Source of the DNA: Mycobacterium angelicum
GTDB taxonomy: Bacteria > Actinomycetota > Actinomycetes > Mycobacteriales > Mycobacteriaceae
DNA: 44,777 nt
Direction: 5' to 3'
NCBI RefSeq assembly: GCF_002086155.1
Contig: NZ_MVHE01000044.1
Span: 1 to 44,777 of the forward strand
Shown: one piece after another, positions 7,267 to 15,255 of the stretch
Position numbering within the stretch: position 1 is the first letter of the stretch
How the letters are laid out: every line of letters starts with the position of its first letter
Program-made: the position numbers and the translations under genes
The notes under the pieces: generated by a model
What the model saw: only the letters and a program-made list of their open reading frames with translations
What the model was told of the DNA's origin: nothing
Databases searched by the model: none

Positions 7267-9120
7267 CTACGCCCGATGCGCAATTCGGCGTTGCACCTGG
7301 CCGCCCAAGCGCCCGCCGCGCGACGCCAGCTGGCCTGGCGGTTGAGTGGCCCGGTCGACCGGTGATCGATCGGCGAGGATCTCGCCGCCCTCACCGAGCA
7401 CCACCACTCGGTCGACGCCGTCGACGTCGTCGGCCCGGTGCGAGATCATCAGCACGGTCCGGTCGGCGAACACCGACTCAAGGGCCCGTCGCACCGTCCG
7501 CTGGCTGGGCAGATCCAGCGCCGACGTCGCCTCGTCCACGATCAGCACGGCCGAATCGGCCAGCAATGCCCGCGCCAGTGCGACGAGCTGGCGCTGGCCG
7601 GCCGACAGCAGCACGCCGCCGTTGCTGATCCGGGTCTCGAACCCGTCGGGCAGCGCCTCGATGAACCGGTCGGCGCCGATCGCCCTGGCCGCCTCCAAGA
7701 CCTCCTCCGAGGTGGCGTCCGGGCGGCCGAACCGGATGTTGTCGGCGATAGAACCGGAGAACAGGAAGCTCTCTTCGGAGACCAGCACCACATGGCGCCG
7801 CAATTCCGACCGTGGCAGCTGACGAAGGTTGGCACCGTCGAGGGTGACCGAACCCGCCGCCGGGTCGTAGAACCGGGCCAGCAGTTTGGCGACGGTGGAC
7901 TTGCCCACACCGCTGGCCCCGACCAGCGCGACGGTCTGCCCCGCGGGAACGGTCAGCGACAGCCCGGACAGCACCGGGCGGCCCGGCACGTAACCGAAAT
8001 GCACCCCCCGAAAAGCGAGCGCGCCGCGCACCGACTTGCGCGCCGGCGCGTCGGCGTACGCGACCGCCGGCCGTCGGCCCAGCGCTGCGGCCAGCTTCTC
8101 CAAAGCCGACCCCGCAGCCTGAAAAGCGTTGAAAAAGTGGGTTATTTCGTGCATGGGTTCGAAGAACATCCGTAGATACAGCAGGAACGCCGCGAAAGTT
8201 CCGATCGTCATCTCGCCGCGCAGCACCAGAATCCCGCCGTAGATCAGCACCATGCCGACGGTGACGTTGCCGATCACCTTGACGCCCGGGGTGAACAGGG
8301 CCATCAGCTTGAAGGACTTCTCGTTGATGGTGCGGTACTGGTCGGCGATGTCCTCGAAGACGACCTGGTTGCGCGCCTCCTGCCGGTATGCCTGCAACGA
8401 CTTGATGCCCGCCATCGCCTCGATGAACTGCATGATGACCAGCGCGGTGCTTTCCCGCACCTCCCGGTAGGTCTTCGACGACTCGGCGCGAAACCAGGCG
8501 CCCAGGGCCAGCAGAACCGGGAATACCGCCAAGCACATCAACCCCAGCTGCCAGTCGAGGACAACCAGCAGCACGCCAACCCCGAGAGGCGTGAGCGCCG
8601 CGGTGATCAGGCAGTCGAACCCGGCCGCGAGCATGTCCTGGACGGCTTCGACGTCGTTGGTCAGCCGGCTGACCACCCGGCCGGTGGTGTAGCGCTCGTG
8701 AAACGCGGTGTCGAGTCGCTGAAAGTGCCGGAACACCCGTCGGCGCAACTCCAGCAGCACCTTGAGCCGCACCACCCCGGCGCGGTTGAGGAACAGCCAA
8801 CGGCTCAGACCGTGCACGACCACCGTCAAGCACAGCATCCCGACGATGAGGAACAGCGCCCGCGCCGATTCGCCGTGCATGATCGACGGAATTCCGTAGT
8901 CGATGCCGCGCCGCACCAGGAGCGGAACCGTAAGCCGCGCAGCGTTTTCCACTACCGCGACCAACAACAGCAAGCCCAGTGCCCGGGCGTGCGGACGCAT
9001 CAGCGAGCCCAGCAGCAGCCGTGCGTCGCGGCCGTGTGCCAGCGTGTCGTCGATCGCCGGATCCGGTTCTGCGCTTGGCAGCTCGCGAACCGGAATGGGA
9101 CGGGTATCCAGGGTTGTCAT
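7267..9120 (-). CDS. ABC exporter subunit, fused TMD-NBD, canonical Walker B but altered signature motif
   Basis: The 617-residue half-transporter has six predicted membrane helices (about residues 40-320), then an ATPase domain. Walker A is Gly-Ala-Ser-Gly-Val-Gly-Lys-Ser-Thr (about 400-408). The signature is LSAGQ instead of LSGGQ (about 505-510). Walker B is intact and followed by the catalytic Glu (VLIVDEATS, about 525-532), and the switch His is present (Met-Ile-Ser-His-Arg, about 559). The start ATG at 9120 overlaps the upstream gene's TGA by 4 bp, so the two are translationally coupled and probably form a heterodimer. The family exports drugs, lipids or peptides across the inner membrane; the substrate is unknown. 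The in-frame extension upstream of 9120 overlaps the partner and is not used. Confidence 0.88.
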   Translation of the reverse strand: MTTLDTRPIPVRELPSAEPDPAIDDTLAHGRDARLLLGSLMRPHARALGLLLLVAVVENAARLTVPLLVRRGIDYGIPSIMHGESARALFLIVGMLCLTVVVHGLSRWLFLNRAGVVRLKVLLELRRRVFRHFQRLDTAFHERYTTGRVVSRLTNDVEAVQDMLAAGFDCLITAALTPLGVGVLLVVLDWQLGLMCLAVFPVLLALGAWFRAESSKTYREVRESTALVIMQFIEAMAGIKSLQAYRQEARNQVVFEDIADQYRTINEKSFKLMALFTPGVKVIGNVTVGMVLIYGGILVLRGEMTIGTFAAFLLYLRMFFEPMHEITHFFNAFQAAGSALEKLAAALGRRPAVAYADAPARKSVRGALAFRGVHFGYVPGRPVLSGLSLTVPAGQTVALVGASGVGKSTVAKLLARFYDPAAGSVTLDGANLRQLPRSELRRHVVLVSEESFLFSGSIADNIRFGRPDATSEEVLEAARAIGADRFIEALPDGFETRISNGGVLLSAGQRQLVALARALLADSAVLIVDEATSALDLPSQRTVRRALESVFADRTVLMISHRADDVDGVDRVVVLGEGGEILADRSPVDRATQPPGQLASRGGRLGGQVQRRIAHRA

Positions 9121-10925
9121 CGTTGTTCCGCCAATTCGGTTGGTGCGCCGGTCATTAGCTGCCGGTACGCCGGCACCTGCGCGAAAAGTTCCGCGTGCGT
9201 GCCGATGTGGGTAATGGTTCCGTCTTCCAGCAACGCGACCCGGTCGGCGAGCGCCACGGTGGACGGCCGGCGCGCGACCACAATCCCGGTGGCCCCGCCC
9301 AGAACCCGGCGCAACGCGGCGATCACCTCGGCCTCGGTGCGCGCATCCAGCCCGGTCAGGGCGTCGTCGATGACGAGGATCAGCGGCGCGGCCACCAGGG
9401 CCCGGGCCAGGCACAACCGTTGCCGTTGCCCGCCGGAAAGCCGCATGCCCTGCTCTCCGATGCGGGTATCCAGCCCAAACGGCAGGTCGTAGACGAAGTC
9501 CGCTGCGGCCACCTCGATAGCCTGAAAGACCTCCGCGTCGCCGGCGTCCGGCCGGCCTAGCCGCAGGTTCTCGGCCACCGACATCGAGAACACCGTCGGG
9601 TCGTCGAACGCGGTGCTCACCGCCCTGCGCAGCGCCGGCAATGACAGCTCGCGGATGTCGTGGCCGTCGATGAGGATCTGCCCCTCGGACACGTCGTAGA
9701 TCCGGGACAGCAGCGCAGTGAGCAATGTTTTACCCGAACCCATGGAACCGACCAGCGCCAGCGTCTCCCCCGGCGCGACGGTGAACGTGATGTGCCGCAG
9801 CAACCACTTACCCTCGGGGGCCCGGAACCCGACGTCGCGCAACTCCAGCCAGCCGGACAGCGCCGGATCCTCGCCCACGACAGAACCGACTTCGCAAGGG
9901 GCATCGAAGATTTCGGCGATCCGGTCGGCGGCGGTCATCGCCTCCTGAGTCATGGAAAGCAGAAAACCCATCGCGGTGACGGGCCAGACCAGCGACAGCG
10001 TCATGGTGAGGAAGGCGGCCAGGGTGCCGATGGTGACCATCCCGTGGCCCACCGCGTAGGCGCCGAAACCCAGCAGCACAATCAGCGCGAGGTTCGGAAT
10101 GACCTCGAGCAACGTCCAGAACTTCGCGGCCACCGAGACCTTGTCGCGGCCGACGTCGTAGAGCGTGGTTACTTCCGCGTCGAACTGGTCGAACACCTGG
10201 TCTTCGCGACCGAACGCCAGCACCACACCGCGGCCCAGCGTGGACTCTTCGACATGCGTTGCCAAATGGCCGGTTTGGTCCTGGACGTGCCGCGACAACC
10301 GGGTGAACTCGCCCTGGTAATGCAGCACGGTCGCCACGATGGGCACGATCGACCCCAGCACCACCAGACCCAGCGGCCAGTACATCACCAGCAGGCACAC
10401 CGTCACCACGGTGATCTGAAGAACGTTGAGCATCATGAAAACCGCGCCGAACGACAACAGGTCGCGAATGGTGGCCAGGTCGTTCATGATCCGCGACACC
10501 AATTGCCCCGACTGCCAGCGCTGGTGGAACGGCATCGGCAGCACCTGCAAACGAGCATGCAGTTCGCGGCGAATATCGGCTTCCACGCCCATGGTCGCGT
10601 GCGCGGTGAGCCAGCGGCGGATGAACAACATCGCGGCCTCGGAAAGGCCCAGCGCCATGGCCGCCGCGCCCAGCGTCCACAGTCCGCGCAGGTCGTGGTG
10701 GCGTACCGGTCCGTCGATGACGGCCTTGGTCATGATCGGGATCCCCACCGTCGCAACGAGGCTGGCGGCGGCGGCCACCACGATGACGATCCAGCGCCCC
10801 CGGTAGGGAATCAGGTAGCGCAGCAGCCGTCGCAGGTCGGTGACCGCCCGGCGGCGCCGGGGCGCGGCCGCGATCGCTGGCACGCACACGAATTCAGTCA
10901 CGACGAGCTTGTCTCCCGATACCAT
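9117..10925 (-). CDS. ABC exporter subunit, fused TMD-NBD, degenerate Walker B and H-loop
   Basis: The 602-residue half-transporter has a TMD with six helices (about residues 30-320) and an NBD. Walker A is Gly-Ser-Met-Gly-Ser-Gly-Lys-Thr (about 395) and the signature is canonical LSGGQRQR (about 497). The residue after Walker B is Asp, not Glu (LVIDDALTGLD, about 518). The H-loop reads Val-Ala-Arg-Arg-Pro-Ser-Thr, with Arg replacing the usual His (about 551). This subunit therefore supplies the poor half of one ATP site. Two starts are possible: ATG at 10925, or GTG at 10901 with a GGGAG 11 nt upstream. The gene is the first of the exporter pair and diverges from prrA across 151 bp. Confidence 0.85.
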   Translation of the reverse strand: MVSGDKLVVTEFVCVPAIAAAPRRRRAVTDLRRLLRYLIPYRGRWIVIVVAAAASLVATVGIPIMTKAVIDGPVRHHDLRGLWTLGAAAMALGLSEAAMLFIRRWLTAHATMGVEADIRRELHARLQVLPMPFHQRWQSGQLVSRIMNDLATIRDLLSFGAVFMMLNVLQITVVTVCLLVMYWPLGLVVLGSIVPIVATVLHYQGEFTRLSRHVQDQTGHLATHVEESTLGRGVVLAFGREDQVFDQFDAEVTTLYDVGRDKVSVAAKFWTLLEVIPNLALIVLLGFGAYAVGHGMVTIGTLAAFLTMTLSLVWPVTAMGFLLSMTQEAMTAADRIAEIFDAPCEVGSVVGEDPALSGWLELRDVGFRAPEGKWLLRHITFTVAPGETLALVGSMGSGKTLLTALLSRIYDVSEGQILIDGHDIRELSLPALRRAVSTAFDDPTVFSMSVAENLRLGRPDAGDAEVFQAIEVAAADFVYDLPFGLDTRIGEQGMRLSGGQRQRLCLARALVAAPLILVIDDALTGLDARTEAEVIAALRRVLGGATGIVVARRPSTVALADRVALLEDGTITHIGTHAELFAQVPAYRQLMTGAPTELAEQR

Positions 10926-11062
10926 TGCGAAAAGCGGCCAAGACGTTGAAAGTCTTGACCTGCCATCGTTTTCGATGATGAGGCCGGGCAGTCGCAGCGC
11001 AGCGTCGAAACCGTAACCATTCAGCCAAACCAGGTTTGCCCGCGCCTCCCACCGCCGTAGAT

Positions 11063-11068
11063 CACAAT
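11063..11068 (+). promoter_or_regulatory. -10 hexamer for prrAB
   Basis: CACAAT lies 8 bp before the ATG at 11077 and would start transcription about 2 nt before it. This is consistent with a leaderless prrA message. Confidence 0.35.
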
Positions 11069-11076
11069 CAGGCAAA

Positions 11077-11787
11077 ATGGGCCGCATGGACACTGGTCTG
11101 ACCTCGCCTCGAGTCTTGGTCGTCGACGACGATTCCGACGTGCTCGCCTCGCTGGAACGCGGCCTGCGGCTGTCCGGATTCGAGGTGTCGACCGCCGTGG
11201 ACGGGGCCGAGGCCCTGCGCAGCGCCACCGAAACCCGCCCCGACGCGATCGTGCTGGACATCAACATGCCCGTGCTGGACGGCGTCAGCGTCGTCACCGC
11301 ACTGCGGGCGATGGACAACGACGTGCCGGTCTGTGTGCTGTCCGCGCGCAGCTCGGTCGACGACCGGGTGGCCGGGCTGGAGGCCGGCGCCGACGACTAC
11401 CTGGTCAAACCGTTCGTGCTGGCCGAGCTGGTAGCGCGGGTGCGGGCGCTGCTGCGCCGCCGCGGGGCCACCGCGACGTCGTCGTCGGAAACCATCACCG
11501 TGGGCCCCCTGGAAGTGGACATCCCCGGCCGGCGCGCCCGGGTCAACGGCGTCGACGTCGACCTGACCAAGCGGGAGTTCGACCTGCTCGCGGTGCTCGC
11601 CGAGCACAAGACGGCGGTCCTGTCGCGTGCACAACTGCTCGAGCTGGTGTGGGGCTACGACTTCGCCGCCGACACCAATGTCGTCGACGTCTTCATCGGC
11701 TACCTGCGGCGCAAGCTGGAAGCCAACGGTGGCCCCCGGCTGCTGCACACCGTACGCGGCGTCGGTTTTGTGCTCAGGATGCAATAG
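11077..11787 (+). CDS. prrA: Two-component response regulator PrrA
   Basis: This OmpR/PhoB-family regulator has 236 residues. The receiver domain (about 10-125) has the acidic pair in VLVVDDDSD, the phospho-acceptor Asp61 in VLDINMPVLDG and the conserved Lys in DYLVKPF. The winged-helix DNA-binding domain (about 140-235) contains LTKREFDLLAVLAEH and ends in VRGVGFVLRMQ. In M. tuberculosis PrrA works with PrrB, is essential, and responds to early intracellular growth and to nitrogen, pH or oxygen cues. The sequence is nearly identical to that recalled protein. I kept the ATG at 11077; a second ATG at 11086 is possible. It abuts prrB with no gap. Confidence 0.95.
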   Translation: MGRMDTGLTSPRVLVVDDDSDVLASLERGLRLSGFEVSTAVDGAEALRSATETRPDAIVLDINMPVLDGVSVVTALRAMDNDVPVCVLSARSSVDDRVAGLEAGADDYLVKPFVLAELVARVRALLRRRGATATSSSETITVGPLEVDIPGRRARVNGVDVDLTKREFDLLAVLAEHKTAVLSRAQLLELVWGYDFAADTNVVDVFIGYLRRKLEANGGPRLLHTVRGVGFVLRMQ

Positions 11788-13128
11788 GTGAACCTGCTGC
11801 AGCGGTTGTTGACCCGTACGCCCTCGCTGCGGACCCGGGTGGTGGTGGCGACGGCCATCGGCGCCGCGATTCCGGTGCTCATCGTCGGCACCGTGGTGTG
11901 GGTCGGCATCACCAATGACCGCAAGGAGCGGCTGGACCGCCGGCTGGACGAGGCCGCCGGGTTCGCGATCCCGTTCGTGCCGCGTGGCCTCGACGAAATC
12001 CCGCGCTCCCCCAATGACCAGGACGCCCTGATCACGGTCCGGCGCGGCAACCTGGTCAAGTCGAACTCCGACATCACCCTGCCCAAGCTGCAGAAGGACT
12101 ACGCCGACACCTACATCCGCGGGGTGCGCTACCGGGTGCGCACGGTGGAGATCCCGGGACCCGAGCCCACGTCAGTGGCCGTCGGCGCGACGTATGACGC
12201 GACCATTGCCGAGACGAACAACCTGCATCGCCGAGTGCTGCTGATCTGTACCTTCGCCATCGGCGCGGCCGCGGTGTTCGCCTGGCTGCTGGCCATCTTC
12301 GCGGTAAGACCGTTCAAACAGCTGGCCGAACAGACCCGGTCCATCGACGCCGGCGACGAGGCGCCACAGGTCGAAGTGCACGGCGCCAGCGAGGCCGTGG
12401 AGATCGCCGAGGCGATGCGAGGCATGCTGCAGCGCATCTGGAACGAGCAGATCCGGACCAAGGAGGCGCTGGCGTCCGCCCGCGACTTCGCGGCGGTGTC
12501 CTCCCACGAACTGCGCACGCCGCTGACCGCGATGCGCACCAACCTCGAGGTGCTGTCCACCCTGGATCTGCCCGACGACCAGCGCAAAGAAGTGCTCAAC
12601 GACGTCATCCGCACCCAGTCGCGCATCGAGGCCACGCTCAGCGCGCTGGAACGGCTGGCCCAGGGCGAGCTGTCCACCTCCGACGACCACGTGCCCGTCG
12701 ACATCACCGACCTGCTCGACCGGGCCGCCCACGACGCCACCCGCATCTACCCCGAACTCGACGTCTCGCTGGTACCGTCCCCGACCTGCATCATCGTCGG
12801 GATGCCGGCCGGGTTGCGCCTGACCGTCGACAACGCGATCGCCAACGCCGTCAAGCACGGCGGCGCCACCCGGGTCCAGCTGTCCGCGGTCAGCTCGCGC
12901 GCCGGGGTGGAAATCGCTATCGACGACGACGGCACCGGAGTTCCCGAGGACGAACGCCAGGTGGTCTTCGAACGCTTCTCCCGCGGGTCGACGGCCTCGC
13001 ATTCGGGCTCGGGCCTGGGGCTGGCGCTGGTCGCCCAGCAGGCGCACCTGCACGGCGGGACGGCTTCGCTGGAGAACAGCCCGCTGGGCGGCGCCCGCCT
13101 GGTGCTGCGCCTGCCGGGGCCGACTTAA
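11788..13128 (+). CDS. prrB: Two-component sensor histidine kinase PrrB
   Basis: The 446-residue membrane kinase has two transmembrane segments (about 18-40 and 150-172) enclosing an extracytoplasmic sensor of about 110 residues. A HAMP linker follows, then the dimerisation domain with SSHELRTPLTAMRTNLE and phospho-acceptor His240. The HATPase domain has its N box at Asp-Asn-Ala-Ile-Ala-Asn-Ala-Val-Lys-His, G1 at Asp-Asp-Asp-Gly-Thr-Gly and G2 at SGSGLGLALV. The GTG start directly follows the prrA stop TAG, so the pair is one operon. The stop is 1 bp from the convergent arfC stop, leaving no room for a separate terminator. Confidence 0.95.
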   Translation: MNLLQRLLTRTPSLRTRVVVATAIGAAIPVLIVGTVVWVGITNDRKERLDRRLDEAAGFAIPFVPRGLDEIPRSPNDQDALITVRRGNLVKSNSDITLPKLQKDYADTYIRGVRYRVRTVEIPGPEPTSVAVGATYDATIAETNNLHRRVLLICTFAIGAAAVFAWLLAIFAVRPFKQLAEQTRSIDAGDEAPQVEVHGASEAVEIAEAMRGMLQRIWNEQIRTKEALASARDFAAVSSHELRTPLTAMRTNLEVLSTLDLPDDQRKEVLNDVIRTQSRIEATLSALERLAQGELSTSDDHVPVDITDLLDRAAHDATRIYPELDVSLVPSPTCIIVGMPAGLRLTVDNAIANAVKHGGATRVQLSAVSSRAGVEIAIDDDGTGVPEDERQVVFERFSRGSTASHSGSGLGLALVAQQAHLHGGTASLENSPLGGARLVLRLPGPT

Positions 13129-13129
13129 A

Positions 13130-13756
13130 TCATTTGCGCTGGGTGCTCTTGCGCCACGGCGTGAAAAACGCTTTCGCGGCAACCTCTTCGTTCTCGAACC
13201 ACACCTGCGCGATAACCGGGTCGTAGCTGGGGTCCTCAGGAGTGTAGTAGAGCCGGGTATCCGAGCGTCCCTTGACCACCCACCCGTCGGGTCCGCTGCC
13301 GTCGGCGTCGGCGCGCGCGGAACCGGGACCGTACGGGGTGTACGTCGTGCGCGGAATCTGGTTCCTGACAACATCTTTGGCGACCGGAATCCGCTCGGTG
13401 ACCGCGTCGCCGGTGAGTGCAAACCGTTCCGTCGGTCGCTCGCCAGCCCGCGGAATCCGTGCTGTCGCAGGTGATTTCGCGGCTGGAATGCGCTTGGTCG
13501 GCGCAGCCTTTCTAGCGGGAACCCTCTTGGCCGGCACGCCCTTGCCAGCCGGTCTCGCGGGCCCCTTACGGGGTGGCACCCTTTTCGCCGGCCCGGGCCG
13601 CTTTGCCGGCGCCGGACGCGGTGGCGCGGCGAAGCCGCCGATCGGCGTCCACACCCGCGCCCGCACGGTGGTAGGCCGAATCGACATCGCCAACGTCAGC
13701 ACCAGACCGAGCGCGAACGCCATCGCGACCAGCCACCAGTGCACCTGCGCCATCAT
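13130..13756 (-). CDS. arfC: Channel accessory protein ArfC (Rv0901-type, sunset domain)
   Basis: The 208-residue protein has one N-terminal membrane helix (about 3-25), a long basic proline-rich linker (about 40-110) with repeated Pro-Ala-Lys-Arg, Lys-Arg-Val-Pro and Lys-Arg-Ile-Pro units, and a C-terminal domain containing YGPGSARADADGSGPDGW, KGRSDTRLYYTPEDPSYDP and FFTPWRKST (a sunset-type domain). In M. tuberculosis arfA-arfB-arfC together support ammonia secretion and growth at acid pH. The start overlaps the arfB stop (ATGA), so translation is coupled. From memory the linker is longer than in the M. tuberculosis protein (about 174 aa). Confidence 0.9.
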   Translation of the reverse strand: MMAQVHWWLVAMAFALGLVLTLAMSIRPTTVRARVWTPIGGFAAPPRPAPAKRPGPAKRVPPRKGPARPAGKGVPAKRVPARKAAPTKRIPAAKSPATARIPRAGERPTERFALTGDAVTERIPVAKDVVRNQIPRTTYTPYGPGSARADADGSGPDGWVVKGRSDTRLYYTPEDPSYDPVIAQVWFENEEVAAKAFFTPWRKSTQRK

Positions 13757-13893
13757 GGCGCCTCGATCTCAGGCGGTTGGACCGCCGGAGCCTCGTCGCG
13801 ACTCTTCATCGACACGGCGACGATAGCCCAGGCAACAGCCGAGCCGATTACGAAGGCAACCAGGCAGCTCAACCACTGGATCACGAAACCCAT
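13753..13893 (-). CDS. arfB: Small membrane protein ArfB (Rv0900-type)
   Basis: This 46-residue protein was read directly from the minus strand. It starts Met-Gly-Phe-Val-Ile-Gln-Trp-Leu, has one membrane helix over residues 4-28, then a charged tail ending Pro-Glu-Ile-Glu-Ala-Pro. A GGAG lies 7-8 nt before the ATG, and the gene begins 12 bp after the arfA stop. Its TGA overlaps the arfC start by 4 bp. Size, position and topology match ArfB, the small accessory membrane protein of the arf operon. Confidence 0.85.
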   Translation of the reverse strand: MGFVIQWLSCLVAFVIGSAVAWAIVAVSMKSRDEAPAVQPPEIEAP

Positions 13894-13905
13894 GCCGGCA
13901 TCTCC

Positions 13906-14880
13906 TTAGCTGACCACGAGTTCGACGCGGCGATTCTTGATTCGGCCCTCGGCGGTGTCGTTGCTGGCGATCGGGTTCGCCGAACCCAGACCCTTGCTGG
14001 CGACGTGATCGGCGGCAACTCCGTTCTTGACGAGGTACTCGGCGACGGCCGTTGCCCGTTGAGTGCTCAACGGGATGTTCATTGCTTCGCCGCCGCTGTT
14101 GTCGGCATAGCCGTTGACCGTGACCCGCGCGTTCGGACACGCCTTGAGCTTGGCCGCCACCTTGGTCAGGATCTGATTGTCGGCCGGGGTGAGCGAGACC
14201 CCGTCGCTGCCGAAGAAGATCGGCCCGCCCGTGACCGCATTGATGGCCGCTTGCAACTCGTTACACTGCCCGGGCGCGGGGGGCGGGGGTTTGGCCTCGA
14301 TCCGGTTGGCGATATCCACACCCGGCCAAGCACTTACGGCCGCCCGCTCAATGGCATCCCTCTGGTCGCCGGATACCGCGGTCCCGGACAAGGTGACGGT
14401 TCTCCTTTCCACCTTGAGCGTGAAATCGGGAATCTGCGCGCTGGCAACGAAAACCTGTGCGGCATTTGAGAAATCGAGTGCCCGGACAATGGGATCGATA
14501 TGGACTTGGTCGATTATGTTCACGCCCGGCGGCAGGGAGCTTTGCAGCGCCGTCATCATCGCGGCCTTGGACGCATCGTCGGGAAAGTCGCCGATAAGCG
14601 TAATGGTGTTGCCGTTGCGGCTAATTGACAGCAATGACAGCGACAGTCCCGCACCGGCCGACGCGCCAACGGTATTGGTCAGGGTCGGAAGCGCACCGGT
14701 AGGCCCGTTGACGCCCTGGGGGCGCTCGTAGGCGCCGTAACCGATTGCCGCCAACAGCAACGGAATGACCGCCACCGCAATGAGCCAGGAACGGCCCAGC
14801 GGGTGCCGCTGATATTTCGGAGTCCGCACGTCGGTGGGCGGCGACTGCGTTTCGCCTACACCCACCTCGGTACCCACCAT
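13906..14880 (-). CDS. arfA: OmpATb/ArfA, peptidoglycan-binding OmpA-like membrane protein
   Basis: The 324-residue protein has a short cytoplasmic N-terminus, a single hydrophobic segment (about 31-50), a BON-containing central domain (about 70-220) and a C-terminal OmpA-like domain with Val-Asn-Gly-Tyr-Ala-Asp-Asn and LSTQRATAVAEYLVKNGV, ending NRRVELVVS. In M. tuberculosis it is needed for acid adaptation and ammonia release; earlier work called it a porin. It heads the arfABC operon. An AGGAGA lies 4 nt before the ATG, and a perfect 13-bp tandem repeat lies just upstream of that. Confidence 0.94.
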   Translation of the reverse strand: MVGTEVGVGETQSPPTDVRTPKYQRHPLGRSWLIAVAVIPLLLAAIGYGAYERPQGVNGPTGALPTLTNTVGASAGAGLSLSLLSISRNGNTITLIGDFPDDASKAAMMTALQSSLPPGVNIIDQVHIDPIVRALDFSNAAQVFVASAQIPDFTLKVERRTVTLSGTAVSGDQRDAIERAAVSAWPGVDIANRIEAKPPPPAPGQCNELQAAINAVTGGPIFFGSDGVSLTPADNQILTKVAAKLKACPNARVTVNGYADNSGGEAMNIPLSTQRATAVAEYLVKNGVAADHVASKGLGSANPIASNDTAEGRIKNRRVELVVS

Positions 14881-14888
14881 TACTTCTC

Positions 14889-14914
14889 CTAGTCGTTTGA
14901 ACTAGTCGTTTGAA
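14889..14914. repeat. Two perfect tandem 13-mers in the arfA leader
   Basis: CTAGTCGTTTGAA occurs twice head to tail, directly before the arfA ribosome-binding site (on the minus strand TTCAAACGACTAG twice). The 96-bp gap between arfA and the DUF2630 gene otherwise holds only promoter-like sequence. It may be a regulator site or a recent slippage duplication. Confidence 0.7.
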
Positions 14915-14964
14915 CCAAATATGCAGCCTACCGAGTCGACACCCGAACACCGGGGAATGTCGGG

Positions 14965-14970
14965 CACACT
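14965..14970 (+). promoter_or_regulatory. -10 hexamer for the DUF2630 gene
   Basis: CACACT is placed so that +1 falls exactly on the A of the ATG at 14977, which suggests a leaderless message. The GGAG 3 nt before the ATG is too close to act as a normal ribosome-binding site. Confidence 0.4.
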
Positions 14971-14976
14971 GGAGCG

Positions 14977-15240
14977 ATGGGTAATGGGAGGAAACCGACG
15001 GACCGCGACACCCTGGCACACATCCGTGATCTGGTTGCCCAGGAGAAAGCCCTGCGAGCTCAGCTGCAGCACGGCGACATCACCGAGTCCGAGGAGCATG
15101 ACGAGCTGCGCCGCATCGAGACCCAACTCGATCAGTGCTGGGACCTGTTGCGGCAGCGGCGCGCGCTGCGCGAGACCGGGGGCGATCCGCGCGAGGCCAC
15201 CATTCGCCCGCCCGGCGAAGTCGAGGGCTACCTGAGCTAG
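14977..15240 (+). CDS. DUF2630 family protein (Rv0898c-type)
   Basis: The 87-residue soluble, highly charged protein has predicted helical segments such as IRDLVAQEKALRAQLQHG and EEHDELRRIETQLDQCWDLL, with coiled-coil character. It ends Pro-Pro-Gly-Glu-Val-Glu-Gly-Tyr-Leu-Ser. Length and sequence match the conserved actinobacterial DUF2630 family, whose function is unknown. It is followed after 15 bp by the oxidoreductase gene and probably shares its transcript. Confidence 0.88.
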   Translation: MGNGRKPTDRDTLAHIRDLVAQEKALRAQLQHGDITESEEHDELRRIETQLDQCWDLLRQRRALRETGGDPREATIRPPGEVEGYLS

Positions 15241-15255
15241 CGCCAGGCTTCGCAG

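Noticed and set aside
11397..11609. Minus-strand ORF inside prrA
   Set aside because: It is a shadow of the DNA-binding domain coding sequence without its own signals.
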